This document shows, one piece after another, positions 20,250 through 28,580 of a stretch of DNA of 64,000 nucleotides (position 1 is the stretch's first letter; each line of letters starts with the position of its first letter). The notes under the pieces are model-generated. The model did not search any database. It was not told the origin of the DNA and worked only from the letters and a program-made list of their open reading frames with translations. The position numbers and the translations under genes were made by a program. Origin of the DNA: Henriciella sp. (GTDB lineage Bacteria > Pseudomonadota > Alphaproteobacteria > Caulobacterales > Hyphomonadaceae); the NCBI GenBank assembly GCA_017642885.1, contig JAEPOM010000020.1, forward strand, positions 1 through 64,000, given 5' to 3'.

Positions 20250-21671
20250 CTAGACCGCTTCTTTTTGCGGGGTGACTTGCGCCGCCAGGCGCTGAACAAT
20301 GTCCCTGAAGGCGTCGCCGCGCGCTTCGAAATCCTTGAACTGATCGAAACTCGCACAGGCCGGGGACAGCAACACGATAGGGTTCTGTTCGCCGGACGCC
20401 TTGGCTGCATCAAAGGCCGCCTGGGTCGCCGCTTCAAGCGTGCCGCACTTCACCGTCGAAGCCTTATCACTCAGCGTCTTGGCGAAAGAGGCTTCGCTTT
20501 CACCGATCAGATAGGCTTGCGCAATCCGGTCGAACCAGGGCTCCAGCGGCTGAATGCCTTCCGCCTTGGGAACACCGCCGGCAATCCAGTGCACGCGCGG
20601 CCAGGTCTTGAGTGCTTGCTCCGCCGCCTGCGCATTGGTTGCTTTGCTGTCATTGACGAAGCGTACGCCTTCTACTTCACCGACAAGTTCCATGCGGTGC
20701 GGTAGGCCCGGGAAGGATCTGATCGCCGCCATGATGCGCCCCGGCGCCACGCCGAGCGCCTGACAGGCGGCATAGGCTGCTGCAGCATTCTGGTGATTGT
20801 GACGGCCCGGAAGCGCTTCAGCTTCAGCCAGATCGCCGACCCGGATCGCTTGTCCGCCAATGCTGTCATAGAGGTGGCCGTCCACAGCGCTGACGCCGCG
20901 TGCGAGGCCAAATTCGGAACTGATCTGAATCACGCGGCCGCCACCTGGACGCTGACGTCCCATGGCAATCGCCTGACTATAGGGGTCATCGATGCCGACA
21001 ATTGCCGCATCGCGTAGACGCTGGTTGGCGAAGATTCGCTTCTTGGCGTCTACATAACCATCCATGCCGCCATGCCGGTCGAGATGGTCAGGTGAAATAT
21101 TCAAAAAGACCGCTACATCGCAGCGCAGGCTTTCGACCAGATCGAGTTGGTAAGACGACAGTTCCAGCACATAAATCGCGTTGGCATTCAGCGCGGCCAT
21201 ATCCAGCACGCCTTTGCCAATATTGCCGCCGACGCGAACATCACGGCCAGCTTCTTTCAATATATGACCGATCAAAGCTGTCGTCGTAGATTTCCCGTTC
21301 GTGCCTGTGATCCCGACAATCTTCGGGCGACCTTTTTCCGGAAGCGCCTGCACCGCGCGGGCGAACAATTCCATGTCGCCAACAACGGGTACGTTCATCA
21401 TCTCGGCCATGCGCACCAAACGATGCGGCTGCGGGAACCGGAACGGAATACCGGGTGACAGGACGAGCGCGGCGAATTTCTGCCAGTCGCGCTTGTTGAT
21501 GTCGCTGACATTGACGCCTTCCGCCTCGGCCTTGGCGCGCGCGGCTTCCCCGTCATCCCAGGCATGCACGCGCGCACCGCCTGCTGCCAAGGCTTTCGCA
21601 GCGGACAATCCGGTGCGGCCCAGGCCATAGACGGCGACATCGCGCCCTGCATATTCGGTGATGGGGATCAT
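20250..21671 (-). CDS. murD: UDP-N-acetylmuramoylalanine--D-glutamate ligase
   Basis: MurD adds D-Glu to UDP-MurNAc-L-Ala. The 473-residue protein has VYGLGRTGLSAAKALAAGG at the N-terminal Rossmann fold, ATP-binding GITGTNGKSTTTALI (near residue 117), ELSSYQLD (near 168), NISPDHLDRHGG (near 190) and a C-terminal domain with FVNDSKATNAQAA (near 330). It is spaced 10 bases from mraY and 9 from ftsW, in the usual order. Confidence 0.97.
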   Translation of the reverse strand: MIPITEYAGRDVAVYGLGRTGLSAAKALAAGGARVHAWDDGEAARAKAEAEGVNVSDINKRDWQKFAALVLSPGIPFRFPQPHRLVRMAEMMNVPVVGDMELFARAVQALPEKGRPKIVGITGTNGKSTTTALIGHILKEAGRDVRVGGNIGKGVLDMAALNANAIYVLELSSYQLDLVESLRCDVAVFLNISPDHLDRHGGMDGYVDAKKRIFANQRLRDAAIVGIDDPYSQAIAMGRQRPGGGRVIQISSEFGLARGVSAVDGHLYDSIGGQAIRVGDLAEAEALPGRHNHQNAAAAYAACQALGVAPGRIMAAIRSFPGLPHRMELVGEVEGVRFVNDSKATNAQAAEQALKTWPRVHWIAGGVPKAEGIQPLEPWFDRIAQAYLIGESEASFAKTLSDKASTVKCGTLEAATQAAFDAAKASGEQNPIVLLSPACASFDQFKDFEARGDAFRDIVQRLAAQVTPQKEAV

Positions 21672-21681
21672 CGGTCGCGCG

Positions 21682-22875
21682 TTACCTCAGCTTCAACGTG
21701 GCCAGGCCCGCAAGGGCGAACAGGAGCGAAAGAATCCAGAAGCGGACCACGACCCGGGTCTCAGGCCAGTTCTTCTTCTGAAAATGGTGATGCAGCGGCG
21801 CCATCAGAAAGATGCGCTTGCCTTCGCCGGTCAGCTTCCTTGTGATCTTGAACCAGCCGACCTGTAGAACAACCGACAGCACCTCAAGCACAAACAAGCC
21901 GCCAATTACGGCCAGCGCGAACTCGTGCTTAATCGCTACCGCGACCACGCCGATCAGGCCGCCGAGGCCGAGCGATCCGGTATCCCCCATGAAGACTTTG
22001 GCCGGATAGGCATTGTACCAAAGGAAGCCCATTCCGGCACCCATCATGGCCCCCATAAGGACCGCCATTTCACCCGCACCGGGCGTGAATTGAATGCCGA
22101 GATAGCCTGAGAACACAAAGTTACCGGTCAAGTAGGCAATCATCGCGAACGCCGCGCCGGTGAACATGATAGGCACAATCGCGAGACCATCCAGGCCATC
22201 GGTAAAGTTCACTGCATTTGCGAACCCGACAATCACTATGCAGGCAAAGAGGACGAAGAATCCGCCCAGTGGCAGGAAATAGTCATTCACGAAAGGGATC
22301 GCGACGCCGCCGGAGAAGGACGCCTCATTACGCTCGACAGAAGTCTCCGGCGCAAATTGCGCCACCCATTCGGCCAGCGGATTGAGCGCGCCCCAATCAG
22401 CGTGACCTAACGGCGTGTGCGCGCCATGCAGCCCCATGATGAAGGCACCGGCAAGCGCGGCCACGAGAAACTCGGTGCCAAGGCGTATGCGGGCAGACAC
22501 ACCATCGGTGCTCTGCTTGGTCACCTTGGCATAATCATCGAGGAAGCCGAGAAAGGCGTATGACAGCGACACCGCCAACACGACCCAAATGTAAGGGTTC
22601 TTCAAGTCAGCGAAGAGCAGTGTCCCGAGCAGCAGACCGACCCAGATCAGGAAGCCGCCCATTGTTGGTGTGCCCTGCTTGGAGAGCTGTGCCTCGAGCG
22701 AGAGATCACGGATCGGCTGGCCTTTGCCTTGCCGTGCGCGAAGAAAATTGATCAACCACCCGCCTGTGATCACCGTGAACAGAAACGCTGTCACAAGCGC
22801 CAGTCCTGTCCGGAAGGTCAGGTAGTTTAAAAGTCGAAGCGGCCCCTCATCGGTGGCCAGCCATTCATATAGCAT
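21682..22875 (-). CDS. mraY: Phospho-MurNAc-pentapeptide transferase
   Basis: MraY moves phospho-MurNAc-pentapeptide to undecaprenyl phosphate, giving lipid I. About 397 residues with ten membrane segments. Signatures are [11 protein letters not shown] (near residue 120), [13 protein letters not shown] (near 222), [14 protein letters not shown] (near 290) and [12 protein letters not shown] (near 365). The ATG at 22875 has AGGGGG 5 bases upstream. The start overlaps the 149-aa ORF that stands where murF is expected. The substrate, the UDP-MurNAc-pentapeptide, is the MurF product, so a MurF must exist somewhere. Confidence 0.96.
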   Translation of the reverse strand: MLYEWLATDEGPLRLLNYLTFRTGLALVTAFLFTVITGGWLINFLRARQGKGQPIRDLSLEAQLSKQGTPTMGGFLIWVGLLLGTLLFADLKNPYIWVVLAVSLSYAFLGFLDDYAKVTKQSTDGVSARIRLGTEFLVAALAGAFIMGLHGAHTPLGHADWGALNPLAEWVAQFAPETSVERNEASFSGGVAIPFVNDYFLPLGGFFVLFACIVIVGFANAVNFTDGLDGLAIVPIMFTGAAFAMIAYLTGNFVFSGYLGIQFTPGAGEMAVLMGAMMGAGMGFLWYNAYPAKVFMGDTGSLGLGGLIGVVAVAIKHEFALAVIGGLFVLEVLSVVLQVGWFKITRKLTGEGKRIFLMAPLHHHFQKKNWPETRVVVRFWILSLLFALAGLATLKLR

Positions 22876-23314
22876 CATAACCCCCTGCAGCACCTTCTGC
22901 GCCGCGGTCCATCACCTGTCCGTCTGCGGCAACGCTCTGGAGGCGCGGCTCGTCTGCGGACGGTGTTATTTCGGGGGTATTCGGTGTCATTAACAAGAGT
23001 CCGACACCGGATTTCAGTTTATCTTTTCCGTTAGGATTCCGGATTGGAATAATGCGCGCCGAAACGGACTCGTTTCGGTCTGTCATCCAGACGTGCGACG
23101 CTGCCAGGCTCGCCGCCGCAGCGCGATGGTTAGAACCCATTGTCAACAATAGAACTTCTCGGTTTTTCGCCGCGTGTCTCTGCGCCGCTTGCGCGAGCGA
23201 AGACCAGACAGACCGATGCCGAGGGTGGAATTCTGTGGATGAAATCTCCACGCCCTGCGATTGCGAAACCTGACCGTGAGATGGGACGTGAGATAGAGCG
23301 TGAGCGTCAAGCAT
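22865..23314 (-). CDS. Unrecognised 149-aa ORF at the murF position
   Basis: This ORF fills the gap between murE and mraY exactly: its ATG overlaps the murE stop by 8 bases and its stop lies inside the start of mraY. It is too short for MurF (about 450-480 residues) and lacks any Mur ligase ATP motif. A segment [14 protein letters not shown] (near residues 55-68) is only faintly like the C-terminal VLVKGSN region of MurF proteins. The N-terminus is His/Ser-rich and there is no signal peptide. It may be a real small gene, the decayed end of a deleted murF, or an ORF by chance. Confidence 0.4.
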   Translation of the reverse strand: MLDAHALSHVPSHGQVSQSQGVEISSTEFHPRHRSVWSSLAQAAQRHAAKNREVLLLTMGSNHRAAAASLAASHVWMTDRNESVSARIIPIRNPNGKDKLKSGVGLLLMTPNTPEITPSADEPRLQSVAADGQVMDRGAEGAAGGYDAI

Positions 23315-24749
23315 TCGTCACCTCCCCCAGCGCCGCGAGAGCGGTTTCCTGATCGCTGAACGGGACCACCGTGTCGCCGATGATTTGCCCAGTTTCGTGA
23401 CCCTTGCCCGCAATTAGCAACGTATCGCCTTTACGCAGATCCTTGATCGCCCGCCGGATGGCTTCGCCGCGATCGCCAATCTCCAAGCCATTTGGAACGC
23501 CGGCCAACACTTCGGAACGAATGAAGGCCGGGTCCTCGCTGCGAGGATTGTCATCCGTAACGATCACGAGGTCGGCATGTTTGGCAGCCACTTCACCCAT
23601 CAATGGGCGTTTGCCGCGATCGCGGTCGCCGCCGCATCCGAAGACCACAACCAATCGTCCAGCTGTGTGCGGACGCGCGGCGCGGATCAGGACGTCCAGG
23701 CCTGCAGGCGTATGCGCATAGTCAACAAAAATCCCTGCGCCCGCTTCTGTTTCGCCAACATATTCGAGACGCCCTTTGACGGGCTTCAGCTTCGCCATGC
23801 CCTCAGCGACGGCCTGCAAGTCGACACCGCCAGCCAGCGCGAGGCCCGCAGCGGTCAAGGCATTCAAGGCCTGGAACTCACCGATTAGCGGAAGATCAAT
23901 CGCCGCTTTTTCGCCGCGCCAGTCGAGGAAGAGACGCTGTCCGGTTGCCTTTGGCATCAGCTCTTCAATCTTCAAATCGGCGCCGCGCCAGCCAACCGAA
24001 ACGATGTCGAGGCCAGCTGATCTGCCAGCCTCCTCGAAGAACAAACGCTGGTCGCTGTCAGCATTGACGACGGCCGGGCACCCTTTTGGAGCGAGCTCAG
24101 AGAACAGACGCGTTTTGGCTGCGCGGTACTCATCCATCGTCTCGTGATAATCGAGATGGTCTTGCGTGAGATTGGTGAACGCGACCCCAGACAGATTGAC
24201 CGCATCGAGCCGATATTGCGCGAGGCCGTGCGAGGAGGCCTCCATGGCAACATGCGAGACACCATCTTGGGCGAGGCTTTGCAAGGTCGCGTGGATCGCG
24301 ACCGGGTCAGGGGTCGTGTGGCCAAGATCGATGTGACCATTCGGACCGATGGCACCGAGCGTTCCCATACTCGCAGCACTCAGGTTCGCCTGGTCCCAGA
24401 TCTGGCGCAGAAAATCGACGGTGGAGCTTTTACCATTTGTCCCGGTGACCGCGACGATGGTTTGAGGTTGCTGCGAATAGAACCGCGCAGACGCTTCCGC
24501 CAGAGCCAGTCGGGCATTCTCGACGCCGACTGAGACCACGCCTTCGATGGGCGGCAAGTCTTCGCCCAGAACAGCGACCGCGCCAGCTTCTATCGCACCC
24601 GAAATGAACTTGCGCCCATCCGTGACAACCCCTTGCATCGCGGCAAACACGAAGCCCGGCCGCACTTGGCGACTGTCCGCGGTGAGCCCGGTGATTGGAA
24701 CGTCACCGTCTGCACCGGTGAGTTGCGGGAACAGATCTCTCAATATCAT
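23307..24749 (-). CDS. murE: UDP-MurNAc-L-Ala-D-Glu--meso-diaminopimelate ligase
   Basis: MurE adds the third residue of the stem peptide. The 480-residue protein has the ATP-binding VTGTNGKSSTVDF (near residue 105), TPDPVAIH and EASSHGLAQ (near 145-175), NLTQDHLDYHETMD (near 195), and DDNPRSEDP (near 405). The DNPR motif is the known mark for meso-diaminopimelate rather than lysine. Its ATG overlaps the ftsI stop (ATGA). Confidence 0.97.
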   Translation of the reverse strand: MILRDLFPQLTGADGDVPITGLTADSRQVRPGFVFAAMQGVVTDGRKFISGAIEAGAVAVLGEDLPPIEGVVSVGVENARLALAEASARFYSQQPQTIVAVTGTNGKSSTVDFLRQIWDQANLSAASMGTLGAIGPNGHIDLGHTTPDPVAIHATLQSLAQDGVSHVAMEASSHGLAQYRLDAVNLSGVAFTNLTQDHLDYHETMDEYRAAKTRLFSELAPKGCPAVVNADSDQRLFFEEAGRSAGLDIVSVGWRGADLKIEELMPKATGQRLFLDWRGEKAAIDLPLIGEFQALNALTAAGLALAGGVDLQAVAEGMAKLKPVKGRLEYVGETEAGAGIFVDYAHTPAGLDVLIRAARPHTAGRLVVVFGCGGDRDRGKRPLMGEVAAKHADLVIVTDDNPRSEDPAFIRSEVLAGVPNGLEIGDRGEAIRRAIKDLRKGDTLLIAGKGHETGQIIGDTVVPFSDQETALAALGEVTNA

Positions 24750-26404
24750 AGCGTCGTACCTCTCCTGTCTGAGACGGAGCGGACGCGAGGCGTTGACCGG
24801 GCGGGTTCATCAAATCTGGGCTCGACCCCAAGAATAGGGGCAATCCGTTCGATGACGCGCCCTGCCGTTGGCGCAGCGTTCCAGGCTGCGGTTCGCCCAC
24901 GGTCCTTTCCGGCCTTAGGCGAGTCCAGCACGATCAATACGACATATTCAGGGCTATCGGCGGGGAAAATCGCGGCGAAGCTGCAAATGTTCTCGTCTTC
25001 CGAATAGCCGCCTGGGATTGGTTTTTCGGCGGTTCCGGTTTTACCCGCGACGCGGTAGCCGCCAACTTCAGCGCTCTCACCGGTTCCATCGACCACGGCT
25101 TGGCGCAGCATGCGAATAACCAGATTGGCCGTTGGCGCGGCCATGACCCGTTTCGGGCTCCGCTTGCGCTGAGGCTCCAGAAGCAGGGTCGGAGAGACGG
25201 TTTCACCCGCATTGGCAAGCGATGCAAACGCGCTGGCAAAAGCGATCGGCGAGACTGCAATGCCATGCCCATAGCTCGCCGTCGCGCTGTAGAGATCGTC
25301 GAATGTCTCGGGCAGAAGCGGACTGGCGCTACCGGTCAGTTCAATCGACGAACGAGAGAACAGTCCGAGCGATGAGAAGAACTCCTGCTGACGTCGCGCG
25401 CCCAATTGCCAGGCGATTTTCACGGTCCCGATATTCGAGCTGTCGGCGATTATCTCAAACGCCGTCGGACGGCCGACTATCGGATGGTCGTCATTGATCT
25501 GACGACCGCGAATGGTGATTGGGTCACGCACGTCAAACTTGTCGCTGGGCCGAATGGCACCTGCGTCCAGCGCGCCCGCCACAGTCAGCGGTTTGAAGAT
25601 TGAGCCAAGCTCGTAAACGGCGCCGCTCGACCGGTCGAGCAGAGCGGGGTCTTCAGGGTCGAGATCTGTCGCCTTATGCGGATCGAGGGGCGGCCAGCTC
25701 GCCATACCAAGTACTTCGCCTGAATTTGCCGCCATGACGATCCCGGCGCCGGCCTCAGCGTCATACTCTCCAATGGCCGCCGCGAGTTCGGCCTCCAGGC
25801 TGAACTGAATATTGGCATCGATCGACAAAGCGAGCGGAGTCTGGTCGCGGGTCAGACGATCATCGAGGGCATATTCGATACCGCCCAGTCCCTGGCCGTC
25901 TGCGCCAGCATAACCAAGAACGTGCCCGGCTAATGTCCCTCGCGGATAGGCCCGGCGGGTCTCTTCGCGAAACCCGATGCCTTCGAGACCAAGCGCAAAC
26001 ACCGCCTGGCGCTGGCGCGGTGTCACACCGCGTTCAATCCAGGCGAAGGCGCGCTCATTATTCGAAAGACGCGCCGTGATCGTCTCCACGTCGAGATCCG
26101 AGAGCACGGTCGCAAGCTCGTTCGCAATCAACTGCGCATCGCCGATTGCCCGCGGATCGGCGAACACGGAATACACGGTCACCGAAGTGGCGAGCAGGTC
26201 GCCATTTCGATCAACAATATCGGCGCGGCGAGGCGCCTCTTCGAAACGAGCCGCAACTATGGACGTCGCAGCAGGCCCGTTCAGCGCAACGGTCAGCCCC
26301 TTCAGGGCGATTGCGCCAAACAAAGCCAGCAAGCTGATCGACACTATTCGCGTCCGCATGCCGCCACCCCGCATGGTCAGCTCAGATCCGTTGTCTCGGG
26401 TCAT
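24746..26404 (-). CDS. ftsI: Septal transpeptidase FtsI (PBP3)
   Basis: FtsI is the class B penicillin-binding protein that cross-links septal peptidoglycan. The 552-residue protein has one N-terminal membrane anchor (about residues 17-38), a pedestal domain with RGTLAGHVLGYAG (near 150), and a transpeptidase domain with SIFK (active Ser near 267), SSN (near 322) and KTGTAEKP (near 456). The ATG at 26404 overlaps the ftsL stop, though ATGs 10-15 codons in would also fit the anchor. Confidence 0.97.
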   Translation of the reverse strand: MTRDNGSELTMRGGGMRTRIVSISLLALFGAIALKGLTVALNGPAATSIVAARFEEAPRRADIVDRNGDLLATSVTVYSVFADPRAIGDAQLIANELATVLSDLDVETITARLSNNERAFAWIERGVTPRQRQAVFALGLEGIGFREETRRAYPRGTLAGHVLGYAGADGQGLGGIEYALDDRLTRDQTPLALSIDANIQFSLEAELAAAIGEYDAEAGAGIVMAANSGEVLGMASWPPLDPHKATDLDPEDPALLDRSSGAVYELGSIFKPLTVAGALDAGAIRPSDKFDVRDPITIRGRQINDDHPIVGRPTAFEIIADSSNIGTVKIAWQLGARRQQEFFSSLGLFSRSSIELTGSASPLLPETFDDLYSATASYGHGIAVSPIAFASAFASLANAGETVSPTLLLEPQRKRSPKRVMAAPTANLVIRMLRQAVVDGTGESAEVGGYRVAGKTGTAEKPIPGGYSEDENICSFAAIFPADSPEYVVLIVLDSPKAGKDRGRTAAWNAAPTAGRVIERIAPILGVEPRFDEPARSTPRVRSVSDRRGTTL

Positions 26405-26736
26405 TGCTGCACCTCCCGATCTACGGGCGTGTCTGGGTCTGGCAGCTCCATCGGCGGCCCAACCCGGCCATCGAGATCAACCGTTCGGACAAACTGCTCA
26501 GCGCGGGCCGGCACCATTCCGAGCTCGCGGCGCGCGAATTCTTCGATCCATTCCTGACGGGAGCGATGAGCAAATTCTGCGAGCAGTTCTGCATGCTCCG
26601 CCTCGGCCGCTTCAATCTGGACTTCAATGTTCTTGATTTCGGCCACAGTATCCTGTGCGCCGTATTTCGCCCGGTACAGGCTGAAAATAAGGACGGCGAC
26701 AACCGCCAGGCCGAACAGAAAGGCGCGCTTACTCAT
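26401..26736 (-). CDS. ftsL: Cell division protein FtsL-like
   Basis: A 111-residue bitopic protein with a membrane segment at residues 5-21 and then a predicted coiled-coil (AEIKNIEVQIEAAEAEHAE, about 32-60). A motif RRELGM (near 70) follows, as in FtsL proteins of alphaproteobacteria. FtsL works with FtsB and FtsQ in activating FtsWI. Sequence conservation in this family is low, so the call rests mainly on topology and its place between rsmH and ftsI with ATGA overlaps on both sides. Confidence 0.88.
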   Translation of the reverse strand: MSKRAFLFGLAVVAVLIFSLYRAKYGAQDTVAEIKNIEVQIEAAEAEHAELLAEFAHRSRQEWIEEFARRELGMVPARAEQFVRTVDLDGRVGPPMELPDPDTPVDREVQQ

Positions 26737-27725
26737 AGGGCGGCCTCCAGCGCCTTGAGCGGCGGCACAGACTTTCCAGTGTCGACTGGATCAGCCCAGG
26801 CGGGCGCATCCGTGCGAACAACGACCCGCAAACGAGACGAACGAGCGCGAGGATTTTGTGAAATCTCCGCCTCGCCGGGCTCAGTTGCTTTGCGACGCTT
26901 CAGCTCAAAGGAAGGCGCCGGACCTTTCGCCGCTTCGGGCATATAGCGCGACCCGCCACCGAGCGCGCCCGAGCGCTCGCGCATGAATTGTTTGACGAGG
27001 CGATCTTCGAGCGAATGAAATGTCACAACCACGAGGCGTCCACCGGGCGCGAGCACGCGCTCTGCCGCCGCTAGCCCGCGGGCCAGCTCGCCAAGCTCGT
27101 CATTCACATACATGCGGATCGCTTGAAAGGTCAGAGTCGCTGGATGCGTTTTCTTGCCCCGTCGACCGCCAACAGCGTGCTCTACGCAGTTGGCAAGATC
27201 GAGCGTCGTCTCAAAAGGTTCAGTATTGCGCCGCGCAACAATGGCGCCGGCTATTCTTCTGGCCTGCCGCTCTTCTCCCAGCTGGCGAAGGATCGTCGTC
27301 AGATCCGCCGCGCTCATATGATTCACGACGTCCGCAGCGCCCGGTCCAGTTTGGCCCATGCGCATATCGAGTGGTCCATCCCGCATGAAGGAAAAGCCCC
27401 GGTCGCCTTCATCAATCTGGAAAGAAGACACCCCAATGTCGAGCATCACACCATGCACTTCTGAGACGCCTGCAGCTTCCAGAAGCTCGTCCAGATCGCC
27501 AAATCGCCCAAGCAATGGCGTCAGCCGCGGCTGCTGGTCCGCCAGAGCTTCCGCGCGGGTGATCGCGTCCAAATCACGGTCTATGCCAATGAGCTGGCAG
27601 TCTGCCGCCTCCAGCACACGCAAAGCATATCCGCCGCCTCCAAAGGTGCCATCCACATAGGTTTCGCCATCCGTGGGCTGGAGCGCCTCAAGCACTTCTT
27701 CCAGGAGGACAGGGACATGGCTCAT
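26733..27725 (-). CDS. rsmH: 16S rRNA (cytosine1402-N4)-methyltransferase
   Basis: RsmH (MraW) methylates N4 of C1402 in the ribosomal P site using SAM. The 330-residue protein has the family start HVPVLLEEVLEAL, SAM motif I YVDGTFGGGGYA (near residue 22), MLDIGVSSFQID (near 96), RGFSFMRDGPLDMRM (near 112) and VVTFHSLEDRLVK (near 235). Its ATG overlaps the mraZ stop. Confidence 0.97.
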   Translation of the reverse strand: MSHVPVLLEEVLEALQPTDGETYVDGTFGGGGYALRVLEAADCQLIGIDRDLDAITRAEALADQQPRLTPLLGRFGDLDELLEAAGVSEVHGVMLDIGVSSFQIDEGDRGFSFMRDGPLDMRMGQTGPGAADVVNHMSAADLTTILRQLGEERQARRIAGAIVARRNTEPFETTLDLANCVEHAVGGRRGKKTHPATLTFQAIRMYVNDELGELARGLAAAERVLAPGGRLVVVTFHSLEDRLVKQFMRERSGALGGGSRYMPEAAKGPAPSFELKRRKATEPGEAEISQNPRARSSRLRVVVRTDAPAWADPVDTGKSVPPLKALEAAL

Positions 27726-28216
27726 CGTTCGCCCTCCCCGACCACACCGCGAATACCGCCAGTGGCGAGTTGAGCGTTGAACGATCCCTCAAAGTCAGAT
27801 TGCACATCGCCTAGCTGGGCTTCCATTTCCGCGTCAAAGGCGGCGTACCGAGCCGGTTCCCAGACATAGAAACGATCGATCGCACCAACGAAAGCGAGAT
27901 CCTTCTCAATTCCAGCCAGGCCGAGGTGCTTGGCCGGGATCTTGATCCGTCCGGTATCATCGAGCTTTAATTCTACCGCTTTCGACACGGTGCGATTGAG
28001 AAACACTTTGCGGGCAGTTGAGTTCGGACTCATGCGCAGGAGCGTCTTCTGGTTCTCCAGCATCAGGGCGTCGCCACCCCCTTCAAGACAGGGGGAGCCG
28101 TCGAGGGCCGGATAGAGGAAAATTCGCGCTCCACCTTCCAGCGCATGCCGAAACGGCGCCGGAACTGAAACCCGTCCTTTCGTATCCAGCGATGTCTCAT
28201 AGGTTGAGACAAACAC
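27722..28216 (-). CDS. mraZ: Transcriptional regulator MraZ
   Basis: MraZ is an AbrB-like (SpoVT-type) regulator that binds repeated boxes in front of its own dcw operon. About 164 residues with two copies of the fold: DTKGRVSVPAPFRHAL near residue 12 and DDTGRIKIPAKHLGLAG near 88. I place the start at the GTG at 28216 because GGGAG ends 6 bases before it; the TTG at 28220-28222 directly abuts that site. It heads the dcw operon, and four spaced boxes lie 58-92 bases upstream. Confidence 0.94.
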   Translation of the reverse strand: MFVSTYETSLDTKGRVSVPAPFRHALEGGARIFLYPALDGSPCLEGGGDALMLENQKTLLRMSPNSTARKVFLNRTVSKAVELKLDDTGRIKIPAKHLGLAGIEKDLAFVGAIDRFYVWEPARYAAFDAEMEAQLGDVQSDFEGSFNAQLATGGIRGVVGEGER

Positions 28217-28273
28217 GTGCAACTCCCATCACTAGCCCCGACTGGAAATGCGTGGATCCAGCCTGTTCAGTAC

Positions 28274-28308
28274 TGGGATAACATGGGACAGCTTGGATTC
28301 AAATGGGC
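28274..28308 (+). promoter_or_regulatory. MraZ-type operator, four boxes at 10-base spacing
   Basis: TGGGA (28274), TGGGA (28284), TGGAT (28294) and TGGGC (28304) lie exactly 10 bases apart, matching the TGGGN-N5 direct repeats bound by MraZ. They are on the plus strand, opposite to mraZ transcription, and the third box is degenerate. Autoregulation of the dcw operon by MraZ follows by inference. Confidence 0.65.
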
Positions 28309-28425
28309 TAGCTTGCGAATCTTTCGTGTCCACACAAACGCCGCATGAAAACCAATGCAGAACAAACCAAAAATAGATCGGAACGTTTCATTGTGGATCG
28401 CCGTTAACTAATACAAAAGCTTTTG

Positions 28426-28440
28426 TTTACAACTGGTTAA
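28426..28440 (+). promoter_or_regulatory. CtrA-like box in the mraZ/trkH gap
   Basis: TTTA, 7 bases, TTAA followed by CC: one mismatch from the CtrA consensus. It abuts a perfect palindrome. Either divergent promoter could be its target. Confidence 0.35.
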
Positions 28441-28580
28441 CCACGGCCTCGAAAAGACGAAGAATTTCACATAATCCATGATTTTTTTCCACACTGGTCC
28501 CGATATTGTATGCGACTGACCGCGCGGCGTTGCTAAAAGTACACGCCTTCTCAGCATTTGCCCGTTAAGTCCCCGAACCC

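Larger units (their letters stand above)
28217..28580. other. Divergent control region between mraZ and trkH
   Basis: About 364 bases without a gene. It holds the MraZ-type repeat (28274-28308), a perfect 14-base palindrome ACAAAAGCTTTTGT (28413-28426) and a CtrA-like box (28426-28440) in an A/T-rich stretch. Promoters for the dcw operon and trkH must both lie here; I cannot place the -35 and -10 elements safely. Confidence 0.5.

Noticed and set aside
22865-23314. Calling the 149-aa ORF a true murF
   Set aside because: It is a third of the MurF length and has no ATP-binding GKTT/S or central Mur ligase motif.
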